Of a stretch of DNA of 6,878 nt, positions 1 through 5,291 are shown one piece after another. Location of the stretch: NCBI GenBank assembly GCA_902554135.1, contig CACDNJ010000022.1, forward strand, positions 1-6,878, read 5' to 3'. Origin of the DNA: an uncultured Pelagibacteraceae bacterium (lineage in GTDB: Bacteria > Pseudomonadota > Alphaproteobacteria > Pelagibacterales > Pelagibacteraceae). The notes under the pieces were generated by a model. That model ran no database searches. It had not been told where the DNA came from and saw only the letters and a program-made list of their open reading frames with translations. The translations under genes and the position numbers were made by a program. Each line of letters begins with the position of its first letter. Positions within the stretch are counted from its first letter, which is position 1.

Positions 1-1085
1 ATATCGTTAAAGGTAGTGAAAACCATTAAAGAAATTAATAAAAAAAGACCGATTCGAAAAAAGCCCTCTTGAGTTTTTTGTGATAAAGGACGGCCTAATA
101 CTTTTTCAAATAAGAAAAACATTAAATGACCTCCATCTAGTAAGGGTATTGGAAATAAATTAATAAGCCCTAAACTTATCGATATATAGGCAATTGTACT
201 AATAAAAGCCAATAATCCAAACTCAGCCACCTGTCCAGAAATTTTAGCTATTTTTATTGGTCCACCAAGTTGAGATGTGTCAGCTTTACCAAAAATTAAA
301 GACCCTACATAACTTAGTGTAGTTTTAGATACAAACCAAACCTCTTTAATTGAATAATATATGGCTGTAGCCGGTCCAAGTTTTTTTTGATTAATTTCAC
401 TTGTTGCTGGAGTAATTGAAATACCTATTATTTTCTTTTTAACCAAATTTCCGAATATATCTTTGGACTCAATAAACTTAGTGTCTGTTTTAAATGTAAT
501 TTCTCTATCATTTCTTAAAACAGTTATATCAATTGTACTAGACGAGGAGGTGTTTATAAAAGTAGATACTTCTCTAATACTTAAAACTTTATTATTATCT
601 ATCCCAACTATAACGTCATTTTTTTGTAAACCTGCTTTTTCTGCAGGACTGTCTATAGATACTTGGCTTATTTTTGCTGGTGTAAAATCCTTGCCAACAA
701 ACATATAAATGCACGAAAAAATTAGGATCGCTAACAAAAAATTTGCCAAAGGTCCACCAAACACAATAAGTGCTCGTTGATAAAGAGGTTTTATTGTAAA
801 TAGTTTCTTTTGATCGTTTTTACTATATTTTTTTAAAATTTCAGCTTGTTCTGCCTGACTAAAAACATTTCTGTCTCCAAAAAACTTTACATATCCACCT
901 AATGGAATTAAACAAAATTTCCATCTTGTTCCACTTTTGTCGTTAAAACCAAAAATTTCTTTTCCAAAACCTATGGAAAAATCTGTAACACCTACACCGT
1001 ATCTTCGTGCAAAATAATAGTGTCCATATTCGTGAACAAAAACCACTACAGTTATAAGAATTATAAAAGGTATGATAAAACTCAT
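1..1085 (-). CDS. rseP: RseP/MmpA-type site-2 intramembrane zinc metalloprotease, 3' end missing
   Basis: I translated 361 residues from the ATG at 1085 down to the window edge; the last few C-terminal residues lie outside. The protein is a membrane zinc protease that cuts substrates within or near their transmembrane segment (sigma-factor regulation and membrane-protein turnover in the family). Visible features: zinc motif HEYGH at residues 18-22 in the first membrane helix, the GGYVK loop at 63-67, GGPLANF at 110-116 starting the second helix, one PDZ domain at about 135-200 (SPAEKAGLQKNDVIVGID), and NLFPIPLLDGGH at 309-320, where Asp317 should be the third zinc ligand. A single PDZ and this length suit alphaproteobacterial MmpA rather than the two-PDZ E. 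coli protein. The start overlaps the stop of the upstream rhomboid gene as ATGA, with a GAGGA sequence (1097-1101) 11 nt before it, so translation is probably coupled. Alphaproteobacterial rseP often follows dxr; here a rhomboid gene precedes it. Family assignment is secure; substrates are unknown. Confidence 0.96.
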   Translation of the reverse strand, partial: MSFIIPFIILITVVVFVHEYGHYYFARRYGVGVTDFSIGFGKEIFGFNDKSGTRWKFCLIPLGGYVKFFGDRNVFSQAEQAEILKKYSKNDQKKLFTIKPLYQRALIVFGGPLANFLLAILIFSCIYMFVGKDFTPAKISQVSIDSPAEKAGLQKNDVIVGIDNNKVLSIREVSTFINTSSSSTIDITVLRNDREITFKTDTKFIESKDIFGNLVKKKIIGISITPATSEINQKKLGPATAIYYSIKEVWFVSKTTLSYVGSLIFGKADTSQLGGPIKIAKISGQVAEFGLLAFISTIAYISISLGLINLFPIPLLDGGHLMFFLFEKVLGRPLSQKTQEGFFRIGLFLLISLMVFTTFND

Positions 1086-1813
1086 TGTTCCCAAGGTCCT
1101 CTTTTTTTATTTATCTTTTTAACTATGTTTCGATAATTTTTCTTTTTAGTTTTTTTATTAAAAAACAATATCAAAATTACACCTGAAATAAAACCGCCTA
1201 TATGTGCGGCATACGCAACTCCTCCTCCAGATGAAGATGTCATGAAAGAATTTATAAATTGCAAAATAAACCAAAAACCAAGAACATACAGTGCTCTAAT
1301 TTTTATTAATTGACTAAAAAAACCAAAAGGTATTAAAACTAAAACCCTGGCATTAGGATAGTTGATTAAGTAAGCGCCTAAAACTCCACCAATTGCTCCG
1401 CTTGCACCTATCATAGGAATTTGAGAATTAATATCCATTAATACCTGTGACATTGCAGCTCCTACTCCGGATACAAAATAAAAAATTACAAAATTTAAAG
1501 TTCCCAGATCATCTTCAATGTTATCTGCAAAGATCCATAAATAAAGCATATTTCCAATTAAATGCATCCATCCACCGTGCATAAACATAGAGGTAAAAAT
1601 AGTTCCTACAGGAGAAATTTTGAAAAGATCACTAGGCAGCTGATCAATTCCCATTAGAACTGATGGTATTAGTCCATATGAATAAGTAAAATCTCTCAAT
1701 TCACTTTCACTTAATCCAAGCTGAGCCAAAAATATAACTACACAAAAACCTATAATTCCGTAACTAACAATGGGTTTAGAACTGGTTGGGTTATCATCTT
1801 TTAAAGGTATCAT
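1082..1813 (-). CDS. Rhomboid family intramembrane serine protease
   Basis: A 243-residue polytopic membrane protein of the rhomboid family, which cleaves transmembrane substrates using a Ser-His dyad inside the membrane. The dyad is intact: GASG at 136-139 gives Ser138 as nucleophile, and AHIGG at 203-207 gives His204 as general base. HLIGN at 84-88 supplies the His and Asn that line the oxyanion hole in GlpG. Hydrophobic segments lie near 17-34, 72-96, 105-125, 134-151, 155-190 (probably two) and 199-219, giving the usual six or seven helices, followed by a very basic tail (KKTKKKNYRN and onward, about 220-239). The N-terminus MIPLKDDNPT is typical of the bacterial subgroup, which supports this ATG. 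It is the first gene of a two-gene minus-strand unit with rseP, whose start overlaps its TGA stop. There is no clear Shine-Dalgarno sequence, only AAAG. Function as a protease is well supported by motifs; the substrate is unknown. Confidence 0.95.
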   Translation of the reverse strand: MIPLKDDNPTSSKPIVSYGIIGFCVVIFLAQLGLSESELRDFTYSYGLIPSVLMGIDQLPSDLFKISPVGTIFTSMFMHGGWMHLIGNMLYLWIFADNIEDDLGTLNFVIFYFVSGVGAAMSQVLMDINSQIPMIGASGAIGGVLGAYLINYPNARVLVLIPFGFFSQLIKIRALYVLGFWFILQFINSFMTSSSGGGVAYAAHIGGFISGVILILFFNKKTKKKNYRNIVKKINKKRGPWEQ

Positions 1814-1855
1814 TTTTCTTTATATCTATGCCTTTTTAGTTGATTAATGGATATT

Positions 1856-1884
1856 TTAAACATTTGATTTAATCAACCTATAAT
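1856..1884 (+). promoter_or_regulatory. Predicted sigma-70 type promoter of the bactofilin gene
   Basis: A perfect TATAAT lies at 1879-1884, with TTAAAC at 1856-1861 as a weak -35 element 17 bp upstream. Transcription would start near 1891, leaving a leader of about 9 nt before the ATG at 1900. There is no Shine-Dalgarno sequence before that ATG, so the mRNA would be nearly leaderless. The -10 match is seen directly; promoter activity is inferred. The opposite-strand promoter for the rhomboid gene must also lie in the 86-bp gap, but I see no convincing hexamer pair for it. Confidence 0.5.
1864..1876. promoter_or_regulatory. T-N11-A dyad, candidate LysR-type operator (bactofilin/rhomboid side)
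   Basis: TTGATTTAATCAA is an inverted repeat (TTGATT / AATCAA around one T). Its ends form the T-N11-A pattern typical of LysR-regulator binding sites. It sits in the spacer between the predicted -35 and -10 of the bactofilin promoter. A 12/13 match to it lies before hisI at 4807-4819. Such A/T-rich dyads arise easily by chance in this composition, so the assignment is tentative. Confidence 0.3.
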
Positions 1885-1895
1885 TGTACAATTAT
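1880..1895. promoter_or_regulatory. Perfect 16-bp palindrome over the bactofilin -10 and predicted start site
   Basis: ATAATTGTACAATTAT reads identically on both strands and ends 4 bp before the bactofilin ATG. It covers most of the TATAAT box and the expected transcription start, a position where a dimeric repressor would block transcription. The symmetry is seen directly; the operator role is inferred. In the mRNA only its second half would be transcribed, so an RNA hairpin is less likely. Confidence 0.4.
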
Positions 1896-1899
1896 CGCC

Positions 1900-2211
1900 A
1901 TGAGCGAAAAAACTTCAGTTCTGCTATCTGATGTTACGATAAAAGGTAACATAGTAGAAAAAGAAAAATTGATGACTGACTCAAAAATTGAAGGAGATGT
2001 AACTGCCGACTCTCTTCAAACTTTTGAGAGTTCAAAAATAACTGGTAATATCAGTTCTTCAAATGTCAGCTTAGGGGGAGCTTTAAAGGGGAATATAAAT
2101 TCCGATAGAGTTAGAATTAAATCAACTGCTGATGTAGACGGTGTATTAAATCAGAAGAATCTTTCTATAGAAGAGGGAGCAAAACTAAAAATAAAAGCTG
2201 AGACGTACTAA
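1900..2211 (+). CDS. Small bactofilin (polymer-forming cytoskeletal protein)
   Basis: This 103-residue protein consists almost entirely of the bactofilin domain, a short right-handed beta-helix that polymerises end to end without nucleotide and often scaffolds cell-wall or envelope enzymes. The repeat pattern is visible as Gly-centred turns about every 16-20 residues: IKGNI (14-18), IEGDV (30-34), ITGNI (47-51), LKGNI (62-66) and VDGVL (79-83), followed by the family-typical ending LSIEEGAKLK (88-97). The usual disordered tails are very short, about 10 residues at the N-terminus and almost none at the C-terminus, so it is smaller than most bactofilins. No membrane segment is present. The ATG at 1900 is preceded by a strong -10 box but no Shine-Dalgarno sequence. 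It is divergent from the rhomboid-rseP unit, and no M23 peptidase, the common bactofilin partner, is in the window. A role in cell shape is inferred from the family. Confidence 0.88.
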   Translation: MSEKTSVLLSDVTIKGNIVEKEKLMTDSKIEGDVTADSLQTFESSKITGNISSSNVSLGGALKGNINSDRVRIKSTADVDGVLNQKNLSIEEGAKLKIKAETY

Positions 2212-2216
2212 CTCAG
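2198..2216 (-). terminator. Weak candidate terminator of the folE-acuI-lysR transcript
   Basis: On the minus strand a CTGAG / CTCAG stem (5 bp, 9-nt loop) spans both convergent stop codons. It is followed by a T-rich run at 2197-2181 (CTTTTATTTTTAGTTTT). That is the layout of an intrinsic terminator for the leftward transcript, placed inside the end of the bactofilin gene. On the plus strand the hairpin lacks a T tract. The stem is short and the loop large, so confidence is low. Confidence 0.3.
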
Positions 2217-3103
2217 AATTTCCACTCACTCACTTTACTAAATAAAAAATTTCTAAAAGCTTTAACCTTGCCAACATTTTTTAAGGATTGAGGATAAACA
2301 AAATGAGCTTCTGTTAAAGGGCCTTCTACATCGGGAAGAACTTTTGTAATGTTTGGAACATTGACTGTTATATAGTCAGGCAAAGCTGCTAGACCAACTC
2401 CACTTTGTACTGCAAGCAACAATCCATAAACGCTATTAACTTTCATAACCGGTTTTCTTTTTTTGTTATCTTTTGTTCCTAATTTTAAAGCCCAATCTGG
2501 ATTAAAAACTGGAGAAGGAGCTCCTCTTCCATACGTTATAAAATTGTGTTTATTTAAGTCAGATAATTTTTTTGGGTGTCCATTTTTTTCCAAATATTTT
2601 GTTGATCCATAGATATGATAGTGAAGATCAATTAATTTTTTTTGTATATAATTTAATTGCTTTGGTCTTCTCATAAATATTCCAATATCAGCTTGCCTTG
2701 TACTTAGGTCTAGTTCTTTATCATCAAAGATTAATTCAACTTCGATGTCAGGGTGTAAGGTCATAAATTCTTGAATTCTTGGAGTAAGCCAAGTAGTTCC
2801 AAAACTCACCACAGTAGTTACTGTTAATTTTCCATGAATTTTATCTTTTTCATCACTTAAGGTTGCTTCCACATCTTTTAATTTTGAAATAACCTCATTT
2901 GCGGTTTTATATAAATATTCTCCATTAGTTGTAAGAACTAAACCTCTTGCATGTCTTTCAAATAGATGGATTTTTAATTCATTCTCCAAAGATTGAATCT
3001 GTCGACTAATAGCAGATTGACTTAAATTTAATATAGTCGATGCATTAGTAAAACTTCCAGCTTCTGCTACTGTATGAAAAATTTTTAATTTATCCCAATC
3101 CAT
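2213..3103 (-). CDS. LysR-family transcriptional regulator (VtlR/LsrB-like)
   Basis: A full-length, 296-residue LysR regulator. The N-terminal winged helix-turn-helix covers about residues 4-62, including AEAGSFTNAS (13-22), the recognition helix region LSQSAISRQIQSLE (27-40) and LFERHARGLVLTTNGE (47-62). A linker helix follows at about 63-90, and the two-lobed effector-binding domain runs from about 91 to 290. The MDWDKLKIFH start and the RHARG wing resemble the alphaproteobacterial VtlR/LsrB group; I judge this from memory, not from an alignment. The protein contains no cysteine, so thiol-based redox sensing is excluded. It is the last gene of the minus-strand folE-acuI-lysR run, starting 3 nt after the acuI stop without a clear Shine-Dalgarno sequence, so it is probably translated by coupling. 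Effector and targets are unknown; control of its own operon is a reasonable guess. Confidence 0.93.
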   Translation of the reverse strand: MDWDKLKIFHTVAEAGSFTNASTILNLSQSAISRQIQSLENELKIHLFERHARGLVLTTNGEYLYKTANEVISKLKDVEATLSDEKDKIHGKLTVTTVVSFGTTWLTPRIQEFMTLHPDIEVELIFDDKELDLSTRQADIGIFMRRPKQLNYIQKKLIDLHYHIYGSTKYLEKNGHPKKLSDLNKHNFITYGRGAPSPVFNPDWALKLGTKDNKKRKPVMKVNSVYGLLLAVQSGVGLAALPDYITVNVPNITKVLPDVEGPLTEAHFVYPQSLKNVGKVKAFRNFLFSKVSEWKF

Positions 3104-3106
3104 AAA

Positions 3107-4108
3107 CTACTTGTTTGGATTAACCACAACCCTTCCAAAAATTTCGCCTTTTAACATTTTTGGATAAATTTTAATCAAATCTTCAAGGGAGTGTTCTTTG
3201 GTTAAATTTTTTAATTTATTAAAATCCACTAAATTTTTGGCTTCATTCCACGCAAATTCTCTACGTTTTATGCTTGATGCTGAAGAATCTATTCCCCACA
3301 ATTTAACTCCTCTAATTATAAACGGCATAACACTTGTATTTAGTTTAATACCTCCCGCGTTTCCACACGCAGCAACAATTCCGCTTGGTTTTGTTTGTGC
3401 CAAAATTTTAGTTAGAGACTCTCCACCTACAGTGTCTACCACTCCATCCCATATTCCTTTTTCTAACAATTTACTTTCACCCTGAAATTCTTTTCTGTCT
3501 ATAATATTTTTTGCTCCTAAATCTTTTAAATAATCATGTTTATCTTTTTTTCCAGTAACTGCATGAACATGGTAACCCATTTTTGATAAAACCATCACCG
3601 CAATGCTTCCCACTCCGCCAGTTGCACCTGTAACAAGTACATCTTTTACTTTTTCACCCATCAATAGTTCTTCTCTAGCTTTTATTGCAAATGAACATAA
3701 AAGTGCTGTAAATCCAGCTGTTCCCATCATCATTGTCTGTAAATTTGTTAATTCTTTAGGGGCTTTAACTAAGAAAGAAGAGTTAACTTTAGCATAACCA
3801 GCAAAACCACCAAAATAAACCTCGCCTACTCTAAAACCGGTTAAAATTATTCTATCGCCTTTTTTAAATTTATCATCTTTGCTTTCTTCTACAGTTCCTG
3901 AAAAATCAATTCCTGGAACAAATGGATATTTTTTTACAATACGACCACCATTATTTAGTATTAGAGCATCTTTGTAATTTAAACCTGAATAGTCAATCTT
4001 GATTAGAACGTTTCCATCTTTAAGAACATCCGTACTTAACTCCCTTATATCTCTTGTGAATTTTTCCTTTTGGTTGTCGATTACGATGGCTTTGAATTTT
4101 TTTGACAT
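3107..4108 (-). CDS. acuI: Acrylyl-CoA reductase (NADPH), AcuI/YhdH family
   Basis: A 333-residue zinc-independent medium-chain reductase of the AcuI/YhdH group, which reduces acryloyl-CoA to propanoyl-CoA with NADPH and so removes a toxic intermediate of DMSP, acrylate and 3-hydroxypropionate metabolism. The GroES-like N-terminal domain (about 1-120) carries SGLNYKDAL (41-49), PFVPGIDFSG (62-71), GDRIILTGFRVGE (84-96) and GGFAGYAKV (100-108). The Rossmann domain has VLVTGATGGVGSIA (157-170), then VTGKKDK (184-190) as the likely NADPH phosphate-binding loop, and WDGVVDTVGG (220-229). The C-terminus GRVVV is typical. No cysteine/histidine zinc set of alcohol dehydrogenases is seen. It starts 17 nt after folE, with AAGG 10 nt before the ATG, and is followed after 3 nt by the LysR gene. 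The family call is strong; the exact enoyl-CoA substrate is inferred, and no DMSP lyase or demethylase is in the window. Confidence 0.9.
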   Translation of the reverse strand: MSKKFKAIVIDNQKEKFTRDIRELSTDVLKDGNVLIKIDYSGLNYKDALILNNGGRIVKKYPFVPGIDFSGTVEESKDDKFKKGDRIILTGFRVGEVYFGGFAGYAKVNSSFLVKAPKELTNLQTMMMGTAGFTALLCSFAIKAREELLMGEKVKDVLVTGATGGVGSIAVMVLSKMGYHVHAVTGKKDKHDYLKDLGAKNIIDRKEFQGESKLLEKGIWDGVVDTVGGESLTKILAQTKPSGIVAACGNAGGIKLNTSVMPFIIRGVKLWGIDSSASSIKRREFAWNEAKNLVDFNKLKNLTKEHSLEDLIKIYPKMLKGEIFGRVVVNPNK

Positions 4109-4125
4109 TAGTTTGCTACCTTAAA

Positions 4126-4743
4126 CTAATTTTTATCTGTAATATACCTTAAAAATCTATTTTGAAAACTTAGATCATTTTTAAATTTTCCTAAAAAACA
4201 ATTGGTAACTGTAGTAGCTTTTTCCTTTTTAATTCCTCTCATAGTCATGCATTGGTGTGTTGCATCTATCGTGACTGCTACCCCTTCTGCATCAAGACCT
4301 TCCATTAATGAATTTGCAATTTGAATCGTAAGTCTTTCTTGGGTCTGAAGTCTTTTCGAAAAAACTTCTACTGTTCTTGCTAGTTTGCTTAAACCAACTA
4401 TTCTTTTACTTGGCAAGTAAGCTACATGAGCAACACCAATAATAGGGGCCATATGGTGTTCGCAGTGACTTGATATAGATATATTTTTTTGTAGTACCAT
4501 ATCGTCATATCCTTTTATATCACCGAAAGTTTTTCCTAATTCTGATTTATGGTCCTGGCTATACCCTTTAAAATACTCTTTAAATGCTTTTACAACTCTT
4601 CTAGGAGTTGATACCAAACCTTCCCTGGTTGGATCTTCTCCAATCCACTTTATTATTGTCCTAAAAGCTTCTTCTGCCTGCTTATCGGTAATCTCAGATT
4701 TGCTGCCTTGTATTATTTTATCTGTATTTTTAACAATTTTCAT
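4126..4743 (-). CDS. folE: GTP cyclohydrolase I
   Basis: A 205-residue cytosolic enzyme that converts GTP to 7,8-dihydroneopterin triphosphate, the first step of tetrahydrofolate synthesis. The length is normal. Motifs: DPTREGLVSTPRRV (37-50) near the N-terminus; SSHCEHHMAP (91-100), giving zinc ligands Cys94 and His97; GLSKLARTVEVFSKRLQTQERL (117-138); and THQCMTMRG (162-170), giving zinc ligand Cys165 and the catalytic His163. All catalytic residues are present, so this is a functional type-I enzyme. The ATG at 4743 is supported by GAAGG (4753-4757 on the plus map) 9 nt upstream, the clearest Shine-Dalgarno sequence in the window. It leads an apparent operon with acuI and lysR and is divergent from hisI. 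The folE-hisI neighbourhood recurs in alphaproteobacteria, to my knowledge. Confidence 0.97.
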   Translation of the reverse strand: MKIVKNTDKIIQGSKSEITDKQAEEAFRTIIKWIGEDPTREGLVSTPRRVVKAFKEYFKGYSQDHKSELGKTFGDIKGYDDMVLQKNISISSHCEHHMAPIIGVAHVAYLPSKRIVGLSKLARTVEVFSKRLQTQERLTIQIANSLMEGLDAEGVAVTIDATHQCMTMRGIKKEKATTVTNCFLGKFKNDLSFQNRFLRYITDKN

Positions 4744-4769
4744 TTTTCACAGCCTTCATATATAATAAA

Positions 4770-4811
4770 TTTCATTAATGCAAATTGCTATTCTACTATT
4801 TTTTCATTAAT
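4770..4811 (+). repeat. 10-bp direct repeat pair in the folE/hisI control region
   Basis: TTTCATTAAT occurs at 4770-4779 and again at 4802-4811, 32 bp apart start to start, which is about three helical turns and so places both copies on one face of the DNA. A related TTGATTAAT lies at 1840-1848 in the other control region. These could be paired binding sites for one regulator, or chance in A/T-rich DNA. Confidence 0.35.
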
Positions 4812-4819
4812 TTAATCAA
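4807..4819. promoter_or_regulatory. T-N11-A motif adjoining the hisI start codon, candidate LysR-type site
   Basis: TTAATTTAATCAA ends at the base before the hisI ATG and differs by one base from the TTGATTTAATCAA dyad at 1864-1876. It retains the T-N11-A spacing. Its location between folE and hisI is where the LysR regulator encoded at the end of the folE operon would be expected to bind. Low information content makes this tentative. Confidence 0.25.
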
Positions 4820-5287
4820 ATGTTTAAAAAAAGAGAAAATGTCGCTGCTATAGAAGAAGGTAAATTATTATCGCCTAAATTTGATAAGGATGGACTTATT
4901 CCTGTTGTGACTACAGATTGTAAGACTGGAGAGGTGCTGATGCATGGCTATATGAATGCGGAAGCACTAAAAAAAACAATTGAAACCAAGGAAGCCTATT
5001 ACTGGAGTAGATCGAGAAAAGAAGTCTGGCATAAAGGTAAAACAAGTGGCTTTATTCAAAAAGTTATTGAAGTTAGAATTGACGATGACCAGGATTCTGT
5101 TTGGATGAGCGTAGATATTGGTGATGGAGCGAGTTGTCACGTTGGATATAAATCTTGTTTTTATAGAACTATTCCTCTCGGAAAAATTCAAGATTCTGAA
5201 AAAGTAGAAATGGAATTTAAAGACAAGAAAAAGAAGTTTGATCCAAATATTGTTTATAAAGGCAAACCTAATCCTACAAAAATATAA
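4820..5287 (+). CDS. hisI: Phosphoribosyl-AMP cyclohydrolase
   Basis: A 155-residue cytosolic enzyme of histidine biosynthesis that opens the adenine ring of phosphoribosyl-AMP to give ProFAR. There is no fused HisE pyrophosphohydrolase domain. Motifs: VLMHGYMNAEAL (39-50), YYWSRSRKEVWHKGKTSG (60-77), the metal-binding acidic stretch IDDDQD (87-92), and SCHVGYKSCFYR (105-116) with zinc cysteines 106 and 113. The widespread form of the acidic motif is DCDxD, whose Cys is a zinc ligand in the archaeal structure; here that position is Asp89. I recall the DDDQD form from other alphaproteobacterial HisI proteins, so it is probably a subtype rather than damage. A charged tail (about 125-155) extends past the catalytic core. 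The start MFKKRENVAAIEEG fits the family N-terminus despite the lack of a Shine-Dalgarno sequence. It converges on the YIP1 gene with 4 nt between stops. Confidence 0.95.
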   Translation: MFKKRENVAAIEEGKLLSPKFDKDGLIPVVTTDCKTGEVLMHGYMNAEALKKTIETKEAYYWSRSRKEVWHKGKTSGFIQKVIEVRIDDDQDSVWMSVDIGDGASCHVGYKSCFYRTIPLGKIQDSEKVEMEFKDKKKKFDPNIVYKGKPNPTKI

Positions 5288-5291
5288 AATT

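Larger units (their letters stand above)
4744..4819. promoter_or_regulatory. Divergent control region between folE and hisI
   Basis: These 76 bases must hold the start signals for both folE (leftward) and hisI (rightward). On the plus strand TATAAT at 4761-4766 is a candidate -10 for hisI without a good -35. The overlapping A/T-rich stretch also offers TATTAT/TATATA on the minus strand for folE. A palindrome CATTAATG lies at 4773-4780 and a GCAA-A-TTGC dyad at 4780-4788. hisI has no Shine-Dalgarno sequence, whereas folE does. Exact promoters cannot be assigned from the sequence alone. Confidence 0.45.

Noticed and set aside
463..708. Plus-strand open frame of 81 codons
   Set aside because: It lies wholly antisense to the PDZ region of rseP, whose motifs are clear in the minus frame; its product resembles no known family and it has no ribosome site.
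3198..3797. Two plus-strand open frames (3198-3485 and 3603-3797)
   Set aside because: Both are antisense to acuI, where conserved Rossmann-domain motifs are read on the minus strand; they are shadow frames.
3107..4108. Calling this a DMSP degradation gene cluster
   Set aside because: Only acuI is present; no DMSP lyase, demethylase or transporter is visible, and AcuI also serves 3-hydroxypropionate and propionate pathways.
4967..5191. Minus-strand open frame of 74 codons
   Set aside because: It is antisense to the catalytic core of hisI and has no family character.
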